A stretch of 11,321 nucleotides of DNA from Pseudomonadota bacterium (GCA_023390985.1 JAEWBU010000049.1:1-11321); one strand, 5' to 3'; positions 1 through 7,129 are shown, counted from the stretch's first letter. Made by a program: numbers and translations. Notes: generated from the letters alone by a model not told the origin.

Positions 1-189
1 GCGTTCCTGACGCCGGCCGTGCAGCAGCCGGCCTCGGCCGACCAGGCGTCGGCAGGACCGCAGCCCGTCGTCGCGAGCAACGTGCCGACCGCGCCGGTCG
101 CCGAACGCAGCGCCCTCTCGCCGGACGACGGCGTGCCCACGAGCGACGTCGCGAAGGCCGGCGACGGCAGCTGCCACCACGGCCTGTAG
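1..189 (+). CDS. C-terminal end of an unidentified protein (5' end outside window)
   Basis: The frame is open from the first base and ends at TAG 187-189, giving the last 62 residues of a longer protein. Nearly every codon ends in G or C, as in the neighbouring genes, which supports real coding. The segment is rich in Ala, Pro, Ser and Val, has no recognisable domain, and looks like a disordered tail; it closes with Ser-Cys-His-His-Gly-Leu. The stop shares its last base with the GTG start of the next gene, so it is probably the upstream member of the same operon and may be translationally coupled to it. I do not recognise the family. Its function would have to be read from the part that lies upstream of the window. 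Confidence 0.65.
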   Translation, partial: AFLTPAVQQPASADQASAGPQPVVASNVPTAPVAERSALSPDDGVPTSDVAKAGDGSCHHGL

Positions 190-623
190 TGCCCGGGTTC
201 GACCTCGAGCGCTTCGTGTCCGCGCAGGCGCCGGTGTGGCCGGCGGTGCGCGCGGAACTGCAGGCGGGCCGCAAGACCAGCCACTGGATGTGGTTCGTGT
301 TCCCGCAGCTCGCGGTGCTCGGGCGCAGCGCCATGGCCCGGCACTACGGGCTCTCGGGCCTCGACGAGGCCCGGGCCTATCTCGTGCATCCCGTGCTGGG
401 TGCGCGGCTGCGCGAGTGCTGCGGCATGCTGCTGCAGCTGCAAGGTCCCACGGCCCTCGACATCTTCGGCGGCATCGACGCGATGAAGCTGCGCTCCTGC
501 CTCACGCTGTTCATGCTGGCGAGTCCGGATGAAGCTGTGTTCCGCGAGGGCCTGGGCAAGTACTACGACGGCCAGCCCGATCCGCTGACGCTGGAGGAAG
601 TGGCGCGCCAGGAGCACGCATGA
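189..623 (+). CDS. DUF1810 family protein
   Basis: This 144-residue protein is about the usual length for DUF1810 (COG5579), a small cytoplasmic family of unknown biochemical function. The family signature is clear: an N-terminal Asp-Leu-x-Arg-Phe-Val-x-Ala-Gln segment (residues 5-13), then the Gly-Arg-Lys-x-Ser-His-Trp-Met-Trp-Phe-x-Phe-Pro-Gln block (28-40), an Ala-Tyr-Leu-x-His-Pro-Val-Leu-Gly block (63-71), and a Phe-Gly-x-x-Asp-Ala-Met-Lys-Leu-Arg-Ser-Cys segment (93-104). The GTG start at 189 overlaps the upstream TAG by one base, and no Shine-Dalgarno is obvious before it, so initiation probably depends on the upstream gene's ribosomes. The gene ends in an ATGA overlap with the DUF899 gene. 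I see no truncation. The family call is strong; the role is unknown, and the conserved Trp and His residues only suggest a ligand pocket. Confidence 0.88.
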   Translation: MPGFDLERFVSAQAPVWPAVRAELQAGRKTSHWMWFVFPQLAVLGRSAMARHYGLSGLDEARAYLVHPVLGARLRECCGMLLQLQGPTALDIFGGIDAMKLRSCLTLFMLASPDEAVFREGLGKYYDGQPDPLTLEEVARQEHA

Positions 624-1324
624 AGAAGAACGAATTGAAGCCGGCGGCCGAACTCGCCGCCAGGGCCAGGACGCCGTTCCCGGGCGCGTCGGCCGAGTAC
701 GAGGCGGCGCGTGCCGCGCTGCTGGCCGAGGAGATCGAGTTCCGCCGCCACATGACGCGGCTGGTGGAGCAGCGCCGCGCCTTGCCGCCCGGGCCCGTCA
801 TCACCAAAACCTATCGCTTCCGCGACGAGGAGGGCGCCGAGGTCCGGCTGCCGGACCTGTTCGGCGACAAGGACACGCTGGTCACCTACTTCTGGATGTA
901 CGGCCCGCAGCGCGAGCGGCCTTGTCCCATGTGCACCAACTGGCTGGGCGCGGTGAACGGCAACGCCGCGGACATCAAGCAGCGCGTGGCGCTGCGCATC
1001 CTGGGGCGCTCCAGCGTCGAGCGGCAACGGGCCTTCGCCCAGGAACGCGGCTGGCGCGACCTGAACTTCGCCCAGACCGTGGGCGACGACTACGCGAAGG
1101 ACCTCGGCGTGCTGATGGACGACGGCAGCGAGTACCCGGCGCTGGTCGTCTTCACGCGCGAAGGCGAGGAGGTGCGCCTGTTCTGGGCCAGCGAGATGAC
1201 GGCCGAAATGGCCGACCCCGGCCAGGACCCGCGCGACGCGCCGGACATCGCATCGCTCTGGTCGGTGCTGGATCTCACGCCGCAGGGACGCGGGACCGGC
1301 TGGTACCCGAAGCTGTCGTACTGA
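620..1324 (+). CDS. DUF899 family thioredoxin-like protein
   Basis: This 234-residue protein matches DUF899 (COG4312), whose members adopt a thioredoxin-like fold and are annotated as putative redox proteins. The N-terminal third is helical and charged (residues 25-55), followed by the typical Arg-Arg-Ala-Leu-Pro-Pro segment (52-57). A beta-strand stretch Leu-Val-Thr-Tyr-Phe-Trp-Met-Tyr-Gly-Pro (87-96) leads to a Cys-Pro-Met-Cys motif at 102-105, at the place where thioredoxins carry their active-site CxxC. The C-terminus has Leu-Asp-Leu-Thr-Pro-x-Gly-Arg (217-224), another family hallmark. Both cysteines are present, so a thiol-disulfide role is plausible but not shown. The ATG sits in an ATGA overlap with the DUF1810 stop and has AGGAG at 610-614, five bases upstream. 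There is no signal peptide, so it should be cytoplasmic. The family also includes members annotated only as hypothetical. Confidence 0.85.
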   Translation: MKKNELKPAAELAARARTPFPGASAEYEAARAALLAEEIEFRRHMTRLVEQRRALPPGPVITKTYRFRDEEGAEVRLPDLFGDKDTLVTYFWMYGPQRERPCPMCTNWLGAVNGNAADIKQRVALRILGRSSVERQRAFAQERGWRDLNFAQTVGDDYAKDLGVLMDDGSEYPALVVFTREGEEVRLFWASEMTAEMADPGQDPRDAPDIASLWSVLDLTPQGRGTGWYPKLSY

Positions 1325-1348
1325 CTCGGACCCGCGCCCGGACCGGCT

Positions 1349-1364
1349 GCCGCGGCGCCGCGGC
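1349..1364. terminator. Perfect 16-bp palindrome between convergent genes, possible bidirectional terminator
   Basis: GCCGCGGCGCCGCGGC reads identically on both strands and lies between the stop of the DUF899 gene (1322-1324) and the stop of the minus-strand gene (1366-1368). It can fold as a GC-only hairpin in either transcript. Outer arms CTGAC (1321-1325) and GTCAG (1365-1369) are also complementary and include both stop codons. No T-tract follows on either strand, so it is not a classical intrinsic terminator; it could pause polymerase or protect 3' ends. Confidence 0.35.
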
Positions 1365-1365
1365 G

Positions 1366-2121
1366 TCAGCCCACCGAAGGCGGGCGGCGGTTCGCTGGCG
1401 CCGGCTCCGGGACACCGGGCGCCAGCTTGTCGAAGCCGGACATCGGCCGCGTCTTCTCGAAGCCCATGGGCTGGGTCTTGCTGAAGCCGCCCGCCTCGTC
1501 GCGCCCGAAGTCGGCGTCGCGCTCGCTCATCATGCGCTCGAGCGCCTTGCGGCGGTCCTCGCCGGCTGGAGCGGACGCCTGGCCGATGCGGGTGGGGCCG
1601 CTGATCACGTCGGCGCCGGCCTCGGCGGGCTGCGGCTGGGGCTGCGGCTGCGGGGCGAAGCGCGGACCGGACCCGGGCGCTTCGGCGGGAGCGGTCCAGC
1701 TGCCCGGATGCGGCAGGGGCGGGCAGAGCGAGACGTCCTCCAGATCGAACTGCCAGGACAGGCCCATCAACCAGTTCTCGGCCGCCGGGTCGAGCGCGAG
1801 GATGCGTTTTTCCACGTGCTCCTGCAGGGCGACGGTGCACTGCATCAGGCGGGCGTCCCAGTGCTGCACCACCAGGCGCACGTGCACGCCGGTTTCGCGG
1901 CCGGGGGCGGAGGTGGTGAGGGGGTCGGCCCGCACCCAGGCGGCGGGGATGCCGTTGTGCAGCAGGGTGTCGCGCACCGAGACGCGCACCAGCTCCTTGC
2001 GGATCGCCTGCGGCGACGAAGGCCCGCGGGTGGACGGCCCGCCGGCCTGGGCGGCGGCCGGGCCGGGCCGCGACGTAGCCGGCTTGGCCGTTTTACCGAG
2101 CAGGCGATCCATGAAACCCAT
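1366..2121 (-). CDS. Unrecognised protein with C-terminal Thr-x-Pro-Met repeats
   Basis: This 251-residue protein belongs to no family I recognise. The start is the ATG at 2121-2119, chosen because GGAGGG (2132-2127) lies five bases upstream; the frame stays open to 2235 but those upstream residues lack a ribosome site. Residues 1-35 are basic and Pro/Ala-rich. Residues 36-135 look like a folded domain with alternating hydrophobic strands, including a Val-Arg-Leu-Val-Val-Gln-His-Trp-Asp segment (81-89) and a Trp-rich stretch (117-123). Residues 140-180 are a disordered linker with a run of Pro-Gln pairs (157-165). The C-terminus carries imperfect repeats of Phe-x-Lys-Thr-[Gln/Arg]-Pro-Met (213-219 and 221-227) and a third degenerate Phe-Asp-Lys (230-232). 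There is no signal peptide or membrane span, so it is probably cytoplasmic. It is divergent from the PAS histidine kinase, and shared regulation is possible but unproven. Confidence 0.8.
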   Translation of the reverse strand: MGFMDRLLGKTAKPATSRPGPAAAQAGGPSTRGPSSPQAIRKELVRVSVRDTLLHNGIPAAWVRADPLTTSAPGRETGVHVRLVVQHWDARLMQCTVALQEHVEKRILALDPAAENWLMGLSWQFDLEDVSLCPPLPHPGSWTAPAEAPGSGPRFAPQPQPQPQPAEAGADVISGPTRIGQASAPAGEDRRKALERMMSERDADFGRDEAGGFSKTQPMGFEKTRPMSGFDKLAPGVPEPAPANRRPPSVG

Positions 2122-2185
2122 GCGAACCCTCCGGGGGGAAAGGGGGAAAGACGTCCTTGACGACGCCATCTTGTTATGGTCCGCG

Positions 2186-2214
2186 AGTATGCGCGCTGGC
2201 CGGGATTCCGGCAA
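2186..2214 (-). promoter_or_regulatory. Candidate sigma-70 promoter for the 251-residue protein gene
   Basis: On the minus strand TTGCCG (2214-2209) and CATACT (2191-2186) are separated by exactly 17 bases; each matches four of six consensus positions. Transcription would begin near 2179, giving a leader of about 58 bases before the ATG at 2121. I saw no comparably good pair pointing the other way for the histidine kinase. Confidence 0.4.
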
Positions 2215-2300
2215 AGCGATGTCGTTTTGGCGCACGTCGAAGGCGGTCCCGTTCCGCTCCGGCGCGGCCCTTCGATTGCGGGGGCTTGCGCAGATGACGC

Positions 2301-5225
2301 ATGATCTCGCCCTTGATGACGAAACAGGGGACGAGGAGGCCGGCGGCGTCCGGGAACACGGATTTCGGGCCGACCGCGCTGTCGATCTCCGTCCCCGCGG
2401 CCGCGCCGCGCCGGCGCCGGGTGTTCGGATGGGTGGCGGCCTTCGCCGTTCTGTCCGGCGCCTTGCTCGCCACCGCGCTGTGGGTGCTGTACGGCGAGGC
2501 CGTGCGCGGCGGCGAGCAGCTCACCCGGGCCCTGTCGCGGGTGATCTCGGAGCAGACCACCCGCAGCATCCAGACCGTCGACCAGCGGCTGCAGTTCGCG
2601 GGCTACCGGCTGCGCGAGGCCGAGGCGGACGGCCCGCTGGAACCCCAGGCCGCCCGCGAACTGCTGCGCGGCGAACGGGCCGACCTGCCCTACGTCCGCG
2701 CCTTGTGGGTGATGGACGTGGAAGGCCAGCAGATCCATCACTCCCAGGAAGGCCTGCCGCGCGTCAGCTCCGCCGACCGCGAGTACTTCCGGTTCCACGC
2801 CGACGCCGGCGCGCCCACGCCGATCTTCATCAGCCCCATGCTGCGCAGCCGCACCACGGGCCGGCTGCAGATGGTGGTCTCGCGGGCGATCCGCGACGAC
2901 GACGGCCGCTTCCGGGGTGTGATCGCCGCGGCGATCGAGCCGCACTACTTCCAGTCGGTCTGGGACGGCCTGGACACGCGCACCGGCGGCATCATCAGCC
3001 TGCTGCACCGGGACGGGCAGCTGCTGATGCGCAGCCCGTCCGAGGAGGACGCCATCGGCCGCGACATGTCGAAGACGGACCTCTTCACCTCCTGGCTGGC
3101 CCGGTCGCCCGAGGGCCTGCACCACCGCGAAAGCGTGATCGACAAGGTGCAGCGCATCCTGGCCTACCGCACCCTCGACGCGTATCCGCAGCTGGTGGTG
3201 ATGGTGGGCTCCTCGTACGGCGAACTGCTCGCGCCCTGGCGCCGGTTCGCCGCGCTCACCGTCGGCGGCTGGCTGCTGGCGGTGCTGGGCGCCGGCGCGC
3301 TGGCGACGCAGCTGCACCGCCAGTCGGCGCGGCGGCAGCACCTGGAGCGCCGCTTCGGCGATCTGGCCAAGGCCATGCCGCAGATCGTGTTCATCGCCAA
3401 CCCCGACGGGGTGGTGGAGTTCGTCAACCAGAGCTGGTCCGACGTCACCGGCCGGCCGCCGGAGGCCGCGCAGGGCTCGCGCTGGCACCAGCTGGTGCAC
3501 CCCGACGACGCCGCCTGGGCCGAGGAACGGATGATGTACTCGCTGGCCACCGGCCAGCCCCTGGAAGCCGAACTGCGCCTGCGCTACGCCGACGGCCTGG
3601 ACCACTGGCAGCTGGTGCGGGCGCGCCCCAACCTGAATGCGGCGGGACAGGTCGTGTCCTGGTACGGCACCTCCACCGACATCCACGAGATGAAGCTGGC
3701 CCAGGACCTCCTGCAGGACCAGGCCGACATGCTGCAGATGGCCGGCCAGCTGGCCCGCCTGGGCGGCTGGGAGCTGGACCTGGCCACCGGGCAGATCTAC
3801 CTGTCGGACGTGGCGGCCGCGATGATGGACCTGGAGCCCGGCGCCACCACCACGCTGGCCGACGTGTTCGGGCTGCTCGGCCCGCGCGCCCGCGCCGGCG
3901 CCGAGGCCGGCCTGCAGCGCTGCGTGCAGAACGGCGAGCCGTTCGACATGGAAGGGCGGGTCAATACGCCGGCCGGCCGCGAGGTCTGGATCCGCGCCAT
4001 GGGCCAGCCCGTGCGCGACGACACCGGCAAGGTGGTGCGCCTGCAGGGCGCGCAGCAGGACGTCACGCAGCGCGTGCGCATGCTGGCCGAGATCCGCGAG
4101 CTCAATGCCACGCTGGAGGAGCGCATCACCCAGCGCACGCGCGAGCTGGAGCGGCAGCAGGCGCTGTTCCGCACGCTGGCCGAGCAGGCGCCGCTGCCGA
4201 TCTGGACCATCGACCCGCGCGGCCGCGCCACCTTCCTCAGCCCCGCCTGGTTCGACCTGGTGGGCGGCGAGCCGCCCCGCTGGAGCGGCATGGAATGGCT
4301 GGAGGCGATCCATCCCGACGACCTGCCGGCGGTACGCGCCAACTGGCGGCGCTGCCGCGAGCGCGGCACCGTGTTCCAGGGCACGCGCCGCATCCGCGCG
4401 CGCGACGGCACCTTCCACACCACCACCTACCGCGCGACCCCGGTGCGCGGCGAGGACGGCCAGATCGTGTTCTGGGTCGGCATCGACGCCGACATCACGG
4501 ACATCATGGCCAACGAGGCGGCGCTGCGGCTGGCCAACGAGCAACTGCGCGCTTTCTCCTATTCGGTCTCGCACGACCTGCAGTCGCCGCTGCAGCGCAT
4601 CGGCTCGTTCACGCAGCTGCTCGCCCGCGAGATCGGTCCGCAGCCGGCCGGCTCGCGCACCGAGCACTACCTCAACCGCATCCAGGCCAACGCCGAGGAG
4701 ATGGTGCAGCTGGTGCAGGGCATGCTCTCGCTGGCCGAGGTGTCGCAGTCCGACATGGTGCGCGGCCGGGTCGACCTGACCAGCATGGCCACCGAGATCC
4801 TCGACCGGCTGCAGGCCGAGTCGCCCGAGCGCCCGGTGCGCTGCCAGGTCGAGCCGGGCCTGGTGGTGATGGGCGACGTGCGCCTGATGCGGTCGGTGAT
4901 GGAGAACCTGCTGGGCAACGCCTGGAAGTTCAGCGCCCAGCGCGACGAGGCCGAGATCGTCGTGGGCGGTTCGGTGGCGCGCGGCGAGTTCTTCGTGCGC
5001 GACAACGGCGCCGGCTTCGACATGGCGCATGCCGACAAGCTGTTCGGCACCTTCCAGCGGCTGCACCGGCAGGACGAGTTCCCGGGCACCGGCATCGGCC
5101 TCGCGACGGTGGCGCGCGCCATCCAGCGCCAGGGCGGGGCGGTGCACGGGGAGAGCCAGCCGGGCCGCGGCGCCACCTTCCGCTTCACCATGCCGGTGCC
5201 CGCGGCCGCCACCGCCAAGGCCTGA
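2301..5225 (+). CDS. Membrane sensor histidine kinase with Cache-like sensor and three PAS domains
   Basis: This 974-residue protein should autophosphorylate on histidine in response to an external and an internal cue. Domains in order: transmembrane helix 1 (about 41-64); a periplasmic sensor of the double-Cache type (about 66-312, with the typical Phe-Ile-Ser-Pro-Met and Gly-Val-Ile-Ala-Ala-Ala-Ile blocks at 176-213); transmembrane helix 2 (about 316-338); PAS 1 (352-465), PAS 2 (476-590), a coiled coil (592-622) and PAS 3 (622-735). The dimerisation helix carries Ser-His-Asp-Leu with phosphoacceptor His758. The ATPase has an N box (Asn869, Asn873), G1 Asp-Asn-Gly-Ala-Gly-Phe (901-906), an F box (914-918) and G2 Gly-Thr-Gly-Ile-Gly-Leu (929-934). 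The H box resembles phytochrome-type kinases. There is no receiver domain and no adjacent response regulator, so it is an orphan kinase. The start is uncertain: ATG 2301 or ATG 2316, neither with a good ribosome site. Confidence 0.93.
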   Translation: MISPLMTKQGTRRPAASGNTDFGPTALSISVPAAAPRRRRVFGWVAAFAVLSGALLATALWVLYGEAVRGGEQLTRALSRVISEQTTRSIQTVDQRLQFAGYRLREAEADGPLEPQAARELLRGERADLPYVRALWVMDVEGQQIHHSQEGLPRVSSADREYFRFHADAGAPTPIFISPMLRSRTTGRLQMVVSRAIRDDDGRFRGVIAAAIEPHYFQSVWDGLDTRTGGIISLLHRDGQLLMRSPSEEDAIGRDMSKTDLFTSWLARSPEGLHHRESVIDKVQRILAYRTLDAYPQLVVMVGSSYGELLAPWRRFAALTVGGWLLAVLGAGALATQLHRQSARRQHLERRFGDLAKAMPQIVFIANPDGVVEFVNQSWSDVTGRPPEAAQGSRWHQLVHPDDAAWAEERMMYSLATGQPLEAELRLRYADGLDHWQLVRARPNLNAAGQVVSWYGTSTDIHEMKLAQDLLQDQADMLQMAGQLARLGGWELDLATGQIYLSDVAAAMMDLEPGATTTLADVFGLLGPRARAGAEAGLQRCVQNGEPFDMEGRVNTPAGREVWIRAMGQPVRDDTGKVVRLQGAQQDVTQRVRMLAEIRELNATLEERITQRTRELERQQALFRTLAEQAPLPIWTIDPRGRATFLSPAWFDLVGGEPPRWSGMEWLEAIHPDDLPAVRANWRRCRERGTVFQGTRRIRARDGTFHTTTYRATPVRGEDGQIVFWVGIDADITDIMANEAALRLANEQLRAFSYSVSHDLQSPLQRIGSFTQLLAREIGPQPAGSRTEHYLNRIQANAEEMVQLVQGMLSLAEVSQSDMVRGRVDLTSMATEILDRLQAESPERPVRCQVEPGLVVMGDVRLMRSVMENLLGNAWKFSAQRDEAEIVVGGSVARGEFFVRDNGAGFDMAHADKLFGTFQRLHRQDEFPGTGIGLATVARAIQRQGGAVHGESQPGRGATFRFTMPVPAAATAKA

Positions 5226-5327
5226 CGGCAACTCTGCCGGCACGCCCTGTCACAGCTTTAGCACTCATCGGGAACTGCTGACCGCGCGGCTCCTGTTGAA
5301 TGGGCAAGCTGTACTGGGAGGGTGGCC

Positions 5328-6173
5328 ATGAGCATTGCGTTTCCTTCAGCGGCCGTGGGCGCGCCGCTGGACCTGGACCTGATCAACCGCGCCACCTGGC
5401 AGCGGCCCGACACCGTGGCGGTCTACCGGCGCATGCGAGGCTGGACCGATCCCGGCGAACAGGCCGCCCTCGAATGGGTGGCCGACCGCGCCCGGGCGGC
5501 CCCGGTGCTGGACATCGGCGTCGGCGCCGGCCGCACCACCGCGCTGCTGCTGCCGCTGAGCACCGACTACCTGGGCGTGGACTACACGGCCGAGATGGTG
5601 GAGGCCTGCCGCCGCACCTATCCCAACGCGCGCTTCGAGCACCTGGACGCGCGCAACCTCACGTCGCTGCCGGCCGGGCACTTCGGCCTGGTGGTGTTCT
5701 CGTTCAACGGCATCGACTCGGTCGCGCCGCAGGACCGGCGGCTGGTGCTCGCCGAGGTGTTCCGCGTGCTGCGGCCGGGCGGCCTGTTCGTGGTGTCGGC
5801 GCACAACCGCCACGGGCCCGGTCCGGGCGAGAAGCCGCGGCTGGACGTGCCCTGGTCGTCCAATCCGCTGCGGTTCGGCTGGCGCCTCGCGCGTGCCGTG
5901 GCGGCGCTGCCGCGCGCGGTGCACAACCACCTGCGCCTGCGCGAGGCCAACGAGGTGCACGAGGACTGGGCGGTGATGAACTGCGGCGCCCACGGCTTCG
6001 GCCTGGTGGTGGTCTACACCAGCCTGCAGGAGCAGCTGCGGCAGCTGAACGAGGCCGGCTTCGATGTCGAGGCGGTGTTCGACGACAAGCGCGGCCGCGC
6101 GATGGAAGAGGGCGACGACACCCGCTCGGCCTGGTGGTTCCACTACGTCGCGCGCAAGCCGACGCTGCGCTGA
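5328..6173 (+). CDS. Class I SAM-dependent methyltransferase
   Basis: This 281-residue cytoplasmic enzyme has the Rossmann-fold methyltransferase core. Motif I is Val-Leu-Asp-Ile-Gly-Val-Gly-Ala-Gly-Arg (60-69), which binds S-adenosylmethionine. Motif post-I ends in Gly-Val-Asp (83-85), where Asp85 should hold the ribose. Asp107 lies at the adenine-contact position, Phe-Asn-Gly-Ile-Asp (126-130) at the motif IV position, and Val-Leu-Arg-Pro-Gly-Gly (147-152) is the usual post-core turn. The region after 160 is long and His/Asn-rich, and presumably shapes the acceptor site; the substrate cannot be told from sequence. ATG 5328 is preferred because GGGAGGG (5316-5322) lies five bases upstream; an in-frame GTG at 5322 would overlap that site. 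The gene follows the histidine kinase after 102 bases and converges on the minus-strand pair with only 9 bases between stops. Small-molecule methylation is more likely than DNA methylation, as no DNA-methylase catalytic motif is seen. Confidence 0.85.
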   Translation: MSIAFPSAAVGAPLDLDLINRATWQRPDTVAVYRRMRGWTDPGEQAALEWVADRARAAPVLDIGVGAGRTTALLLPLSTDYLGVDYTAEMVEACRRTYPNARFEHLDARNLTSLPAGHFGLVVFSFNGIDSVAPQDRRLVLAEVFRVLRPGGLFVVSAHNRHGPGPGEKPRLDVPWSSNPLRFGWRLARAVAALPRAVHNHLRLREANEVHEDWAVMNCGAHGFGLVVVYTSLQEQLRQLNEAGFDVEAVFDDKRGRAMEEGDDTRSAWWFHYVARKPTLR

Positions 6174-6182
6174 CCGCGGGCG

Positions 6183-6413
6183 CTATTCGCTGTCGTCGAA
6201 CCTGCGCGGGTCGCGGCGTGGCTGGGCGACCGGGGCGGCGATCGTGCTCGGCGCGAAATCGGTGGAGTCGGCCGGGATCAGCGTGGGCGCCGTGTCGCGG
6301 CGCGGCGGGACCGGCGTGGGCTTGCGCGCGTAGGCGATCACGCCCACCACCAGGCCGGCCAGCAGCGCCAGCGAAGCGACCGTCGCCCAGGAGATTTCCA
6401 GGATCTCGGCCAT
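6183..6413 (-). CDS. Small single-span membrane protein of unknown function
   Basis: This 76-residue protein has one hydrophobic segment (about residues 8-28, Ala/Leu/Val/Gly-rich) followed at once by Tyr-Ala-Arg-Lys. Basic residues directly after the span suggest the C-terminal part stays in the cytoplasm. The rest (30-76) is rich in Pro, Arg, Thr and Asp and looks disordered, ending in a charged Arg-Arg-Phe-Asp-Asp-Ser-Glu tail. It starts four bases after the stop of the receiver-domain gene, with GAGGG (6419-6415) unusually close (one base) to the ATG, so re-initiation after the upstream gene is likely. I recognise no family. The shared operon suggests a link to the receiver protein, perhaps as a membrane tether, but that is inference. 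Confidence 0.65.
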   Translation of the reverse strand: MAEILEISWATVASLALLAGLVVGVIAYARKPTPVPPRRDTAPTLIPADSTDFAPSTIAAPVAQPRRDPRRFDDSE

Positions 6414-6417
6414 GCCC

Positions 6418-6816
6418 TCAGGCGTCCGCGTCCGCGCCCGGCGCGGTCACCAGCGACAGCGACAGCTGCCGCACCAGCTCGCCCAGCTCGAGCGGCTTCA
6501 TCCACAGCCCGTCCAGCGGGATGGTGGCCGCGATGGCGCGGTCGCGCGGGGTGAACCAGGTGCGGGTGAGCAGGATGCGGGTGTGGTCGAAGCGCGGATT
6601 GGCGCGCAGCACGCGCGCCAGGTCCAGGCCGCTGCCGCCCAGCAGGTGCATGTCGAGCAGCACGGCGCGCGGCGTGCGATGGCGCAGCCAGGTCAGCGCC
6701 GCGTGATGGCTGCCGGCGGTGCGGACGGAGTAGCCGCTGAACTCCAGCGCCATGGCCAGCGTTTCACGGCAGTCCGGGTGGCTGTCCGCCACCAGCAAGG
6801 TGTCCTCGAGTCCCAT
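6418..6816 (-). CDS. Stand-alone response-regulator receiver domain protein
   Basis: This 132-residue CheY-like protein is a receiver domain with no output domain. The expected phosphoacceptor is Asp55 in Val-Leu-Leu-Asp-Met (52-56). Asp11 provides one metal-binding acid, Thr84 is the switch threonine, and Lys107 in Met-Lys-Pro completes the site. The usual acidic pair is only half present: Ala10-Asp11 replaces Asp-Asp. The start is taken as ATG 6816 because receiver domains begin within a few residues of Met; a GTG at 6876 would add 20 residues, and neither has a strong ribosome site. The next gene, a small membrane protein, starts four bases downstream, so they form an operon. A stand-alone receiver could be a phosphate sink or a connector for orphan kinases such as those at 2301-5225 and 8453-10759; no partner is proven. 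Confidence 0.85.
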   Translation of the reverse strand: MGLEDTLLVADSHPDCRETLAMALEFSGYSVRTAGSHHAALTWLRHRTPRAVLLDMHLLGGSGLDLARVLRANPRFDHTRILLTRTWFTPRDRAIAATIPLDGLWMKPLELGELVRQLSLSLVTAPGADADA

Positions 6817-7129
6817 GCGGCACAGTCTGGCGCACCGCAAGAACGAAGGCAACAGTGGGCGGATGGAGGAATGCACTGACGCAGCAAAGTGCAGGTCCTG
6901 CGGGTAAGCCCTGATGCGCGTAAACCTGTAAGAAGAAGGGCTTGAAGGCTTTTGCGTAATGCCTCACGTTTTGCGAAAGACGCCGTTGCCGCGCCGCGAC
7001 GAAACTGCCGAGCCTGGTTACACGGCTCACGGCTTGTCGAGGTGATGCACCTTCCGTTGCACTTCAGCGTCTGTCTGTCCGGCCACAGTTGGCAGGATCA
7101 GGCTCAGCTGTCTGTTACGCGAGTTCACG
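6817..7129. other. 313-bp intergenic region between divergent genes
   Basis: No convincing gene lies here. The part from about 6905 to 6975 is much richer in A and T than its surroundings, as expected of a promoter zone. It holds two copies of TTTTGCG (6950-6956 and 6969-6975, 19 bases apart) and complementary arms AAGCCC (6906-6911) and GGGCTT (6938-6943). Near the downstream gene, TTGGCA (7089-7094) and TGTTAC (7113-7118) are 18 bases apart and could be a promoter, but the leader would be only about five bases. I recognise no riboswitch or tRNA. Confidence 0.45.

Noticed and set aside
1627..1653. Tandem repeat array (GGCTGC-like units)
   Set aside because: It is the coding sequence of a short Pro-Gln run in a disordered linker, not a separate repeat element.
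2157..2180. TTGACG followed by TATGGT as a promoter for the PAS histidine kinase
   Set aside because: The spacing is only 12 bases, too short for a sigma-70 promoter, and it would start more than 100 bases before the gene.
1845..5243. Very long open frame on the minus strand opposite the PAS histidine kinase
   Set aside because: High GC with G/C at third positions removes stops from the opposite strand. The translation is Ala/Arg/His/Gly-rich with no domain, while the plus strand shows complete kinase motifs.
5259..5280. CIRCE operator for HrcA
   Set aside because: Only the left arm TTAGCACTC is exact; the right arm GAGTGCTAA is missing, and a methyltransferase is not a usual HrcA target.
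1427..5281. Plus-strand open frame of about 1284 codons spanning two genes
   Set aside because: It runs antisense to the 251-residue protein gene and then in the wrong frame of the kinase. The product is Arg/Ala/Pro-rich and without domain structure.
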